The notes under the pieces: model-generated | Database searches by the model: none | Told to the model about the DNA's origin: nothing | Seen by the model: only the letters and a program-made list of their open reading frames with translations | Position numbers and translations under genes: made by a program | Assembly (NCBI GenBank): GCA_020849665.1 | Contig: JADLFX010000045.1 | Coordinates: 1 to 64,000, forward strand | Direction: 5' to 3' | DNA from: Planctomycetota bacterium | GTDB taxonomy: Bacteria; Planctomycetota; UBA1135; UBA2386 | Length of the DNA stretch: 64,000 nucleotides | Shown here: positions 41,428 to 49,731 of the stretch, piece after piece | How the letters are laid out: the number at the start of each line of letters is the position of its first letter | How positions within the stretch are numbered: the first letter of the stretch is position 1

Positions 41428-42338
41428 TGTTCGGCGAGCCCTGGGTGCTCCTGGGCCTGATCGTGCCGGTCCTGCTCCTGGCCTGGGTGTGGACGCGGCG
41501 CGCGCGCCGGCTGGTCCTGCCCTTCGATCACGCGGCCGCGCGCGGCGGCAAGGTGCTGCGCGCGCTCCTCCAGGCGGGCGAGTCGTTCGCCCCGCTGGTG
41601 CTCGCGGTCGCGATCCTCCTGCTGGCGAGCCCGCAGTCCCTGAGCGCGCCCAAGGTGAAGCGCTCGCTCACCAACATCGAGTTCTGCGTGGACATCTCCG
41701 GCAGCATGACCGCGAAGTTCGGCTCCGGGACCCGCTACGACGGCGCCATGGCGGCGCTCAACCAGTTCCTCGAGTACCGCAAGGGCGACGCCTTCGGCCT
41801 GACCTTCTTCGGCAACTCCGTGCTGCACTGGGTGCCGCTCACCAGCGACGTGTCGGCGTTCCGCTGCGCGCCGCCGTTCATGCGTCCGGAGCTGGTGCCG
41901 CCCTGGTTCGGGGGCACCGAGATCGGCAAGGCGGTGCTGGCCTGCCGCGAGGTGCTCACCGCGCGCGAGGAGGGCGATCGGATGATCATCCTGATCACCG
42001 ACGGCTTCAGCTCCGACCTGATGGGCGACCGCGACCTGGAGATCGCGCGCCGGCTCAAGGCCGACGGCATCGTGCTCTACGCGATCAACATCCAGGAGTC
42101 CGAGGCGCCCGGCGAGATCGTGAACATGACCCGCATGACCGGCGGCGAGGTGTTCAACGTCGTGGATCCGGCCACGCTGGCGCGCGTGTTCCAGCGCATC
42201 GACGAGATGCAGGAGACGCGCCTGGAGAAGACCGCGGGCGAGTACGTGGACGACTTCTACGCGCTCTGCGTGGCAGGCCTCGGCCTGCTCGGCCTGCACC
42301 TCTTGGCGATGCTGGGGCTGCGCTACACGCCATGGTGA
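41427..42338 (+). CDS. BatA-like membrane VWA protein
   Basis: This 303-residue protein has an N-terminal membrane segment (EPWVLLGLIVPVLLLAWVW), a second hydrophobic stretch near 55-68, a VWA domain at ~84-275, and a C-terminal hydrophobic helix (LCVAGLGLLGLHLLAMLG). The metal-ion-dependent adhesion site is DISGS at 89-93, with a later TDG (LITDGFSS). VWA proteins of this layout are proposed to assemble cell-surface or periplasmic complexes with MoxR. It overlaps the neighbouring genes on both sides. Confidence 0.92.
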   Translation: MFGEPWVLLGLIVPVLLLAWVWTRRARRLVLPFDHAAARGGKVLRALLQAGESFAPLVLAVAILLLASPQSLSAPKVKRSLTNIEFCVDISGSMTAKFGSGTRYDGAMAALNQFLEYRKGDAFGLTFFGNSVLHWVPLTSDVSAFRCAPPFMRPELVPPWFGGTEIGKAVLACREVLTAREEGDRMIILITDGFSSDLMGDRDLEIARRLKADGIVLYAINIQESEAPGEIVNMTRMTGGEVFNVVDPATLARVFQRIDEMQETRLEKTAGEYVDDFYALCVAGLGLLGLHLLAMLGLRYTPW

Positions 42339-43378
42339 TCGCGGCCCTCACCGCCGCGGCGGTCCTGCTGGCCGCCCTGGGCGAGGCGCTGCACGCGCGG
42401 CGCTGCCGCCGGGTCGCGCAGCTCGCGTTCGGACCGGGCGGGCGGCCGGCGGCGTGGGCGCGGGCCGTGCCGTACCTGCGCCCGCTCGCCGCGGGACTCG
42501 TGGCCTGGGGCCTGGCCACGCTGCTGCAGCTGCCCCCGCGCGTGCACAGCGCCGACCGAGGCGTGAACGAGGCGCCGCGCAAACTCATGCTGGTGCTCGA
42601 CGTCTCGCCCAGCATGCGCCTCGAGGACGCCGGGCCCACCGGCAAGCAGAGCCGCCGCGGGCGCGCGCGCGACCTGCTGGAGTCGCTCTTCCAGCGCGTC
42701 ACCATCGGTCGCTACAAGATCAGCATCGTCGCGGTCTACAACGGCGCGAAGCCGGTGGTGGTCGACACGCAGGACGCCGAGGTGGTGCGCAACATCCTGG
42801 GCGAGCTGCCGATGGAGTACGCCTTCCGCTCCGGCAAGACCCGCCTCCTGGACGGGATCGAGGAGGCGGCCAGGATCGCCAAGGCGTGGCCGGCGCGCAG
42901 CACGCTCCTGGTCCTGGTGAGCGACGGCGACACGATCCCCGCCACCGGCATGCCGCCCCTGCCGCCCTCGATCGACGGCGTCCTGGTGATCGGCGTGGGC
43001 GACCCCCTGGCCGGGAAGTTCATCGACGGGCGCCAGTCGCGCCAGGACACCGCCACGCTGCGGCAGATCGCCACCCGGCTGAGCGGGGTGTTCCACGACG
43101 GCAACCGCCTGCACCTGCCCACCCAGGTGATCCGCGACCTGAGCCAGGGGGCCCGCAAGTCGCTCCTGGAGCGCCTGACCCTGCGGGAGTACGCCCTCCT
43201 CGCCATCGCGCTGGGAGCTGCGCTCCTGGCCCTGCTGCCCTTCCTGCTGCATCGCTTCGGCACCGCCTGGCAGCCCGGAGTCCGCCCGGCCCCGGCGCCG
43301 TCCCCGCGCCAGCCCGCGGCCGGACCCGGCCCGGCCGCGGAGAAAGTCACCGCCCCCGCGGCCTCCGCCCCGCGGTAG
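42332..43378 (+). CDS. BatB-like membrane VWA protein
   Basis: This 348-residue protein has an N-terminal hydrophobic segment (MVIAALTAAAVLLAALGEAL), another at ~50-68, a VWA domain with DVSPS at 90-94 in LMLVLDVSPSM, and LVSDGD. A transmembrane helix follows (YALLAIALGAALLALLPFLL, ~290-309), and the Pro/Ala-rich tail is probably cytoplasmic. The start overlaps the preceding stop by seven bases. The MIDAS variant DxSPS in place of DxSGS is common in BatB-type proteins. Confidence 0.92.
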   Translation: MVIAALTAAAVLLAALGEALHARRCRRVAQLAFGPGGRPAAWARAVPYLRPLAAGLVAWGLATLLQLPPRVHSADRGVNEAPRKLMLVLDVSPSMRLEDAGPTGKQSRRGRARDLLESLFQRVTIGRYKISIVAVYNGAKPVVVDTQDAEVVRNILGELPMEYAFRSGKTRLLDGIEEAARIAKAWPARSTLLVLVSDGDTIPATGMPPLPPSIDGVLVIGVGDPLAGKFIDGRQSRQDTATLRQIATRLSGVFHDGNRLHLPTQVIRDLSQGARKSLLERLTLREYALLAIALGAALLALLPFLLHRFGTAWQPGVRPAPAPSPRQPAAGPGPAAEKVTAPAASAPR

Positions 43379-43399
43379 ACTCCGCCCGCTTTCCGGGCC

Positions 43400-43420
43400 G
43401 CCTGGGCACCCCGCCCAGGT
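43400..43420 (+). terminator. Hairpin between the second VWA gene and the TPR-like gene
   Basis: CCTGGGC and GCCCAGG (plus an outer G-T wobble) enclose an ACCCC loop, 21 bases after the VWA stop and 43 bases before the next ATG. It may terminate or attenuate the cluster here, leaving the downstream genes with their own promoter. TAGACT at 43376-43381 is a possible -10 box. No T-tract follows. Confidence 0.4.
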
Positions 43421-43463
43421 TCCTGGCACTCCGGGCAGCCGTCCTGTCGATTGGATGAGGGTG

Positions 43464-44057
43464 ATGAGAACCATCCTGCTCGCCATCTGGATCCTCCTGC
43501 CCATCGGTGCATGGGCCTACCACGAGGGACCGGGTCAGGACCTGGTCGCCCTCGACAGCGCGGATGCGAAGCTCGCCGCCGCGCACGAGCAGGCGCTGGC
43601 CGGCAAGTGGTCGCTGAGCGTGAAGAGCTACGAGGAGGCCCTGCGCGCGCTGCCCAAGGACCGGCTCGCCGAGGCGCGCCGCGCGCGCCTGGAGCTGAAC
43701 AAGGCGCGCATGCAGGACAGCAAGCTGCCCGAGGCGCACGCCGACCTGCGCGCCATGGTGGAGGAGTTGCAGAACGACCCCACCGCGGATCCGAAGGTGC
43801 TGGCCGGGGCACGTTCCGCGCACGCCAACGCCCAGTACTACATGACCTGGCTGATGCGCCTCGAGGGTCTGCCGCGCGAACAGTGGGAGCCCGAGGTGGA
43901 GGCCGCGCGCCAGACGTATCGCCTGCTCGCCGAGGAGGCAGTGGCGGCCGGCGACGCCGAGGCCGCAGGGCGCCATCGCGCCGACCTGGAGTCGGCGGTG
44001 CGCCTCGCACGCATGGAGCTCAAGGACCTGCAGGGCCTGCCCCTGCCCAGCCAGTGA
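43464..44057 (+). CDS. Exported TPR-like protein of the MoxR cluster
   Basis: This 197-residue protein begins at the ATG at 43464, preceded by a GATGAGGG Shine-Dalgarno-like stretch. It has a signal peptide MRTILLAIWILLPIGAWAYH. The rest is helical with TPR character: LAAAHEQALAGKWSLSVKSY, EEALRALPKD and ARRARLELNKARMQDSKLPE. BatE-type TPR proteins commonly accompany Bat VWA genes, so a partner role at the membrane is plausible. I see no enzyme motif. Confidence 0.8.
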   Translation: MRTILLAIWILLPIGAWAYHEGPGQDLVALDSADAKLAAAHEQALAGKWSLSVKSYEEALRALPKDRLAEARRARLELNKARMQDSKLPEAHADLRAMVEELQNDPTADPKVLAGARSAHANAQYYMTWLMRLEGLPREQWEPEVEAARQTYRLLAEEAVAAGDAEAAGRHRADLESAVRLARMELKDLQGLPLPSQ

Positions 44058-44071
44058 GAGGGCTGTGGCAG

Positions 44072-44089
44072 TGGCCGCGGTCGCGGCCA
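44072..44089 (+). terminator. Short inverted repeat after the TPR-like gene
   Basis: TGGCCGC and GCGGCCA flank a four-base loop, 14 bases after the stop. The stem is short, no T-run follows, and the remainder of the 242-base gap to 44300 shows nothing I can interpret. Confidence 0.3.
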
Positions 44090-44299
44090 GTCCGGCAAGC
44101 GTCCCAGCAACAACACTCCCAAGGATGCGCGTGGTGCGAGCGGCGGTCCGCCGCCCGACGGGACCGGGTCGTGACCCCGATCCGGTAGTCCGCCGTCGGC
44201 TCGCGGTGCGCGGAGCGGACGCCAACGGGGGCCGTCGCGCGCCCGCGTAGCCACGATCGCCTCGCGTCTGCGTCTCCGCCGTACCCCTCCGATCCCGCG

Positions 44300-47200
44300 A
44301 TGTCGCGACACCTCAACGCCGCCGTGGCGCTGGCCGCTCTGTCGGCCCTGGCGCCTGCCCAGCAAGCCACCTCCTCAGCCGCGCCCGCGACCCCGCTGGT
44401 GCTGTCGCCCGCGGCGGGTCCGGCCACGCCCGCGGAGCTCGTCGAGCTCGTCAGGCAACGCGGCGCCCAAGGCTCCGTGCAGCCCGGGGCGCGGCCCGGT
44501 GCGACGCAGGGGCAGGACCCCGCCGCCGCTCCGGCACAGCCCGACCCGCGCCTCCAGGCGCTGCGCGCGATCCCGTTCCTGGACCGGCGTCCGGCAACCG
44601 TGCTCAAGGCCTGGGCGGCGCCGGAGCCGACCCCGCCCGAGCCGGAGCCGGCGCCCGCCACCGCGAGCCAGCCGGAGTCGCGCCCGGAGTCGCGCCCGGA
44701 GTCGGCGCCCGCCGCCACGGAGCCGGCCGCCGGGACGCAGCCGGCCACCGCCGCCGCCACCCAGCCCACGAGCACGCAGGCCGCCGACCCCGCGACGGCG
44801 GCCAGGCAGCAGGCCTTCGAGCAGAAGCGGATCGCGTTCGAGCTGGCCTGCTTCCAGCGCGACATGACCCTGGGACGCTGGGACCGGGTGCGCGCATTCT
44901 TCGCCGGCCTGCCGGAGAAGGACCGCGCCCCCGCCTACGAGCACTGCCTGCGCGCCCTGATGGCGCAGCCGCAACCGCAGCAGCCGCAGGATCAGCAGGT
45001 GCCGCCCCACCTGCAGATCCAGAACGAGTTCTCGTTCGCGGACGCGGTGGGCCTCGCGGGCGCCGCGCCGGGCGGGCTGCAGAAGACCCAGGTCGAGCTG
45101 CTGGCGCCGATCGTGAGCCGGGCGCTGGCGCAGGGCCACGTCCTGGAGAATCTGCTCGCGCTGCTGCGCGCCGAGGGGGACAAGCCCGAGGCCGGACGCG
45201 CGCTGTCGCCGCGGCTCGCCGCGCTGCTGCTCAGCCGCATCGGCCAGGACGTCGAGCTGGGGCCCTTCCTGCCCGAGCCGGCGAAGGCGGTGGCCGACAA
45301 CGACCGCGAGGCGCTCAACCTCCTGGCGCGCCTCGCCCTGGCCCAGCACGCGAAGTCGAAGCAGACCCAGCACCTCGAGACCGCGTGGACCGTGACCCAG
45401 GCGGCCCTGGCCGCGGGCAAGATCGAGGACAAGGACAAGGAAGAGGCGCTGCAGCGCGCCGTCGAGCTGGCGCCCAAGGTGCGCGCCGAGCTGGGCGAGA
45501 CGTGGCTGACGGAGAGCTTCACGTCGCGGCCCGAGCGCGGCATGGAGATCCTCGCCACGATCGGCGCGGACGCCGCGCAGGGCTTCCTGCGCCGCGGCCA
45601 GGATCCGGCATTCCGGCGCAAGATGCTCGAGCTGCAGAAGACTGCCGTCGACGCGCTGCTGCGCGCTGCGCCGGACAAGGCCGCCGCGTGGCGCGCCACG
45701 CTGGCGATGCTGGCCGGCAACTGGATGCGCGAGGCGGCGCACGCCTACCGCGCCTCGGGCGCGAGTTCGATGGGCCAGGTGTGGCGCCGCGACCCGTACG
45801 GCAACCTCTACTACGAGTCGTGGGATCCGGGGAACCAGTTCGTGCGCGCCATCGCCCCGGGCGAGCTCGTGCCGGTGCAGCCCGCGGGCGCGTGGGTGGC
45901 GAGCCTCGATCCGGGCCAGCAGCCGCACTTCGCGCGCGTGGTCGCGCAGCTCTACCTGAAGGTGAACGAGGAGGAGAAGGCGTTCCCGTACATCGAGACC
46001 CTCGCGCAGAGCAACCCGCGGGAGGCGAAGCAGCTGGCCGAGGAGTTCCTGCGGGTGTGGACCCAGAACCACGACCCCAACGCCGAACGGCGCCGCACGA
46101 GCCAGTACATGTTCATGTACGGATTCGAGGAGCGCGCCAGCGGCATCCCGCTCACCCGCTCCAAGCAGGAGCGCAACCTCGCCGAACTCGCGGTGTGGGT
46201 GGCGAAGCTGCGCGCGCTGCCGATCGGCGACCTCGACGAGACGCTGCTGGTGAACGCGTTCACCCAGAGCCACAGCACCGCGGAGGTCTACAGGCTGGAG
46301 TCGATCGAGAAGGTGTTCGGCGCCCTCGACAAGCTCAAGCCCAAGACCCTCGCCAGCATGGCGCACAAGATGCGCGGCAACCTCCTGGACGTGTGGCGCC
46401 GGCCCGCCACCCAGGAGCAGAAGAAGACCAACCGCAACCAGAAGGACATCGAGCGCGAGGTGCTGCGCGGCTATGAGGTGGCCCGCACCATGGTGAGCGG
46501 GGCGATCGAGCAGCATCGGGGTCACTGGGCGCTGGCCACCGCGCTGGCCGCGATCGCGCACGACGAGAACAACTTCCGCCAGGAGGTGGCCAAGAGCTCC
46601 GAGTTCGCGGCACGCCGGCGCGCCACGCTCGACGTGTTCGCGGCGGCGGCCGAGCAGTACCTAGGCACCGTCGACACGCTCAACCTGGAGGACGAGTCCA
46701 CCGAGGCCTTCGAGTACTGGTTCCACGCCGGGCTCGGCGCCAGCGACCTGCGCGCGGTCGACCACCGCACGCAGCCGATCGAGGGCGAGCCGGCACGCGT
46801 GCGCGCGGCGCTGGCGCGCCTGCCGGAGGGCGTGCGCGAGCGGCACATGGCGAAGTTCGCGAGCGCGCTGTTCACGCGGCTCAGCTCGGTGAACCCGGCG
46901 GCCAAGTACCGCTACCTCAAGGCCGGCTTCGAGATCGTCGGCGACCATCCCGCGGCGTACGAGGCGCGCAAGGTGTTCGAGTACTACCGCGACCTGGTCA
47001 CCGAGATCCGGCTCGAGGCCGTGCTCGACGGCGGCGACGTGGTGGGCAGCAGGCAGCCCTTCGGCCTGCGCGTGAACCTGCGCCACACGCGCGAGATCGA
47101 GCGCGAGAGCGGCGGCTTCGCCAAGTACCTGCAGAACCAGAACAACCAGCCGTACGCGTGGAACTACGGCCGGCCGCTGGAGAACTACCGCGACAAGTTC

Positions 47201-48175
47201 CAGGACGCCGCCACCGCGGCGCTGCAGGAGCACTTCGAGATCCTCTCGGTGACCTTCAACGCCGAGGACGTGCGCTCCAAGGCCGCCGACGACTACGGCT
47301 GGCGCGTGACGCCGTACGCGTACCTGCTGCTGAAGGCGCGCGGGCCGCAGGTCGACAAGATCCCACCGCTCACCTTCGACCTCGACTTCCTCGACACCTC
47401 GGGCTACGCGGTCCTGCCGATCGGCTCGCCCGCCGTGCCGCTGGATGCGTCACGCGAGCCGGGCGAGGCACGACCGTTCGCCGAATTGGAGGTCGCGCAG
47501 ATCCTCGACGAGCGCAAGGCCGAGCAGGGCAAGCTGGTCCTGGAGATCAAGGCCACGGCGAAGGGCCTCGTGCCGGGGCTGGAGCAGCTCCTGGACCTGG
47601 AGCCCGCCGACTTCGTGGTGAAGGACACCAAGGACCTCGGCGTGTCGGTGTCGCGCTTCGACGACGACCAGGAACGGATCGTCTCGGAGCGCCTCTGGAC
47701 GCTCACCCTCGAGGCGCGCCCCGGGCTGACGACGCCCCCCACGCGCTTCCGGTTCGCGACCGCCAAGGTCGAGGGCGCCAAGGTCCTGTATCAGCGCTAC
47801 TCGGATGCCGATCTGGTGACGGCGCAGCCCGAGGTGCTGCTGGAGGAGCGCTACGGCCAGCGCGGCTTCCCGTGGACCTGGGTGATCGGGGGCGCGGCCC
47901 TGCTCCTGCTGGGGAGCGTGGGCCTGATCGCGTGGCGGCGGACCCGCCGCCCGAGCGCCGCCGGGACGGGGCTGCGACTGCCCGAGCGGATCGACGCGTT
48001 CAGCGTCCTGGGCCTGCTCCGCACCATCGGCGAGCGCGACGGTCTGGACGAAAAGGCACGGCGCGACCTGGAGGTCACGATCCAGGCCATCGAGTCGCAC
48101 TACTTCGCCCGCAGCGACGGCGCCCTGCCGGACCTCCGCCGGATCGCGGAGGAGTGGGTGCGGCGCACGGGCTGA
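44300..48175 (+). CDS. Very large exported, C-terminally membrane-anchored protein of unknown function
   Basis: This 1291-residue protein has a signal peptide (MSRHLNAAVALAALSALAPAQ), a Pro/Glu/Ser/Ala-rich low-complexity region at ~110-170 with the direct repeat PESRPESRPESAP, a long helical middle (~180-900) of TPR-like character, and a beta-rich part at ~900-1180. One transmembrane helix (WVIGGAALLLLGSVGLIAW) is at ~1197-1215. The cytoplasmic tail contains AFSVLGLLRTIGERDGLDE and DLRRIAEEWVRR. I do not recognise a named family. Its position after the MoxR, DUF58 and VWA genes suggests an extracytoplasmic partner, perhaps with a role analogous to BatD, whose topology (signal peptide, large outside part, C-terminal helix) is similar. 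Confidence 0.8.
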   Translation: MSRHLNAAVALAALSALAPAQQATSSAAPATPLVLSPAAGPATPAELVELVRQRGAQGSVQPGARPGATQGQDPAAAPAQPDPRLQALRAIPFLDRRPATVLKAWAAPEPTPPEPEPAPATASQPESRPESRPESAPAATEPAAGTQPATAAATQPTSTQAADPATAARQQAFEQKRIAFELACFQRDMTLGRWDRVRAFFAGLPEKDRAPAYEHCLRALMAQPQPQQPQDQQVPPHLQIQNEFSFADAVGLAGAAPGGLQKTQVELLAPIVSRALAQGHVLENLLALLRAEGDKPEAGRALSPRLAALLLSRIGQDVELGPFLPEPAKAVADNDREALNLLARLALAQHAKSKQTQHLETAWTVTQAALAAGKIEDKDKEEALQRAVELAPKVRAELGETWLTESFTSRPERGMEILATIGADAAQGFLRRGQDPAFRRKMLELQKTAVDALLRAAPDKAAAWRATLAMLAGNWMREAAHAYRASGASSMGQVWRRDPYGNLYYESWDPGNQFVRAIAPGELVPVQPAGAWVASLDPGQQPHFARVVAQLYLKVNEEEKAFPYIETLAQSNPREAKQLAEEFLRVWTQNHDPNAERRRTSQYMFMYGFEERASGIPLTRSKQERNLAELAVWVAKLRALPIGDLDETLLVNAFTQSHSTAEVYRLESIEKVFGALDKLKPKTLASMAHKMRGNLLDVWRRPATQEQKKTNRNQKDIEREVLRGYEVARTMVSGAIEQHRGHWALATALAAIAHDENNFRQEVAKSSEFAARRRATLDVFAAAAEQYLGTVDTLNLEDESTEAFEYWFHAGLGASDLRAVDHRTQPIEGEPARVRAALARLPEGVRERHMAKFASALFTRLSSVNPAAKYRYLKAGFEIVGDHPAAYEARKVFEYYRDLVTEIRLEAVLDGGDVVGSRQPFGLRVNLRHTREIERESGGFAKYLQNQNNQPYAWNYGRPLENYRDKFQDAATAALQEHFEILSVTFNAEDVRSKAADDYGWRVTPYAYLLLKARGPQVDKIPPLTFDLDFLDTSGYAVLPIGSPAVPLDASREPGEARPFAELEVAQILDERKAEQGKLVLEIKATAKGLVPGLEQLLDLEPADFVVKDTKDLGVSVSRFDDDQERIVSERLWTLTLEARPGLTTPPTRFRFATAKVEGAKVLYQRYSDADLVTAQPEVLLEERYGQRGFPWTWVIGGAALLLLGSVGLIAWRRTRRPSAAGTGLRLPERIDAFSVLGLLRTIGERDGLDEKARRDLEVTIQAIESHYFARSDGALPDLRRIAEEWVRRTG

Positions 48176-48211
48176 GCGGGAACGGAACGTGCCGGGCGGT
48201 ACCGGCCGCGC

Positions 48212-49402
48212 TCAGTGGTTGGTCCGCTCCGCCGCAGGGCGCGTGTCGGCGCCGGCCTTGTGCGGGGCGTGGGGATGCCAGCCCAGGATCAGGATCATCG
48301 CCACGAAGCCCAGGACGTAGCCGACCGCGACGTGCCAGCCGCCCTTGAGCCAGGCACCGGCCGACTTGGCCTGCGGGTACATGCCCGAGAGCGCGACGCC
48401 CGCGGACGAGCCGAACCAGAGCATCGAGCCACCAAAACCGACGCAGTAGGCGAGATAGCCCCAGTCGTACCCGCCTTGGGCCAGCGCCAGCTTGGTGAGC
48501 GGGATGTTGTCGAAGAACGAGGAGACGATGCCGAGGCCGAACGCCGTCGCCGGCGAGGCCGCGGGCAGCTCCTCCACCGGCATCATCGAGGCCGAGAGCA
48601 CGAGGCTGAGCAGGAACACCATGCCCTTGGCCGCGCCCGGCAGCACGCTCCAGTCCGGCCGGCGCAGGAGCGCGCCGAGGACGATCGCGCCCCACACGCC
48701 CGCCGCCGGGAAGCCGAAGAGCAGGTTGGCGCCGATCGCCCCCACCAGGATCAGGCCCACGATCAGGAGCTGCATCGAGTCGACGTGCACGGCCGTCCCC
48801 TGCTGCTTGACGATGGGCTGCAGGGTGTACTGCTGGCGCGCGGCGAACCCGCCGAAGAAGGCCAGCGCGACGAAGGCGCCGAGCGCGGCCTCCATCACGT
48901 CGAAGGGTGACACGCCGTCCAACCAGATCATCGTGGTCGTCGTGTCCCCCACCACCGAGCCGGCGCCCCCGGCGTTGCTGGCCGCCACGATCGCGGCGAG
49001 GTAGCCGATGTGGACGTTGCCCTTGAAGAGCGCCCGCGCGGCGGTGCCGCCGATCAGGGCGGCGGCGATGTTGTCGAGCACCGCGGAGAGCACCCACACC
49101 AGGGCCAGGAGGAGGAAGACCCCCAGCAGGTTGCCCGGCAGGACCTGCGTGAGCTTGTCGGGCAGGTGCGAACGCTCGAAGTGGTTGGCGAGCACCGCGA
49201 ACCCGAGCAGGAGGCCGCCCAGATTGAGCAGGCCCTGCCATTCGTGGTGCAGATGGGCAATGAGATGGAAGTCCGTGATCGCGAGCCGGGCCACCAGGAC
49301 CGCGGCGAGGCCACCGAGCGCGATGGGCAGCGCGTACTTGTGCAGGGTCGCGATGCCCAGCAGGGTCAGGGCGAAGAGACCGAAGAGGATGTAGGCGGTC
49401 AA
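48212..49402 (-). CDS. NhaD-like Na+/H+ antiporter (ion transporter superfamily), paralogue 1
   Basis: This 396-residue polytopic protein has about ten hydrophobic segments. NhaD/ArsB-type features include LDNIAAALIGGTAARAL, SNAGGAGSVVGDTTTTMIW, SSFFDNIPLTKLAL and FGGSMLWFGSSAGVALSGMY. The Asp-Asn motifs in the two half-helices are the usual ion-site positions. There is no ATG or GTG near the family start, so I place the start at TTG 49402 (LTAYILFGLF). The stop is 36 bases from the stop of the convergent 1291-residue gene. The close paralogue at 54134-55282 also appears to start at TTG. Confidence 0.85.
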   Translation of the reverse strand: MTAYILFGLFALTLLGIATLHKYALPIALGGLAAVLVARLAITDFHLIAHLHHEWQGLLNLGGLLLGFAVLANHFERSHLPDKLTQVLPGNLLGVFLLLALVWVLSAVLDNIAAALIGGTAARALFKGNVHIGYLAAIVAASNAGGAGSVVGDTTTTMIWLDGVSPFDVMEAALGAFVALAFFGGFAARQQYTLQPIVKQQGTAVHVDSMQLLIVGLILVGAIGANLLFGFPAAGVWGAIVLGALLRRPDWSVLPGAAKGMVFLLSLVLSASMMPVEELPAASPATAFGLGIVSSFFDNIPLTKLALAQGGYDWGYLAYCVGFGGSMLWFGSSAGVALSGMYPQAKSAGAWLKGGWHVAVGYVLGFVAMILILGWHPHAPHKAGADTRPAAERTNH

Positions 49403-49731
49403 GGTCGGCGCCGGAGCGGACTCCGGTGTGGAGTTCCTGGGGAGGTCGGGGCGGAATGCTAGGAATCCGCCCTGGCGGATCCCAGGATCGGCCAGAAGCG
49501 GGCGGCGCCTACAGAGCCGGCATGCGCCGCGCCTTCTCGCGCAGCAGGCTGGATCCTGCCGTGCGCGGAAGGACGTGAGTCGCCGCGTGGTTTCGCGGTC
49601 GTGACAGAACTCCGACCCCCAGCCAGGATTTCGCGCGGCGCCGGACGGCACATGGCTTGCAGCGCGCGGACCACGCTGGTTCCGGAACTGCGGCGATCTC
49701 CCTGGTCGCGCGGCATCCCACCGCTCCCGCC
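49403..49731. other. 329-base divergent intergenic region
   Basis: This lies between the TTG-started antiporter (minus strand) and the fusion gene at 49732 (plus strand). A 6-base hairpin (CCGGAG, loop CGGA, CTCCGG; 49411-49426) sits close to the antiporter start and contains the nearest GGAG. I see no gene or clear promoter boxes in the rest. Confidence 0.45.

Noticed and set aside
48191-48206. GCCGG/CCGGC inverted repeat between convergent stops
   Set aside because: A five-base stem in a GC-rich sequence is expected by chance.
49403-49500. Possible sodium-responsive riboswitch ahead of the NhaD-like gene
   Set aside because: I cannot match the published consensus by eye; only a small hairpin is visible, so it is kept as a check rather than a call.
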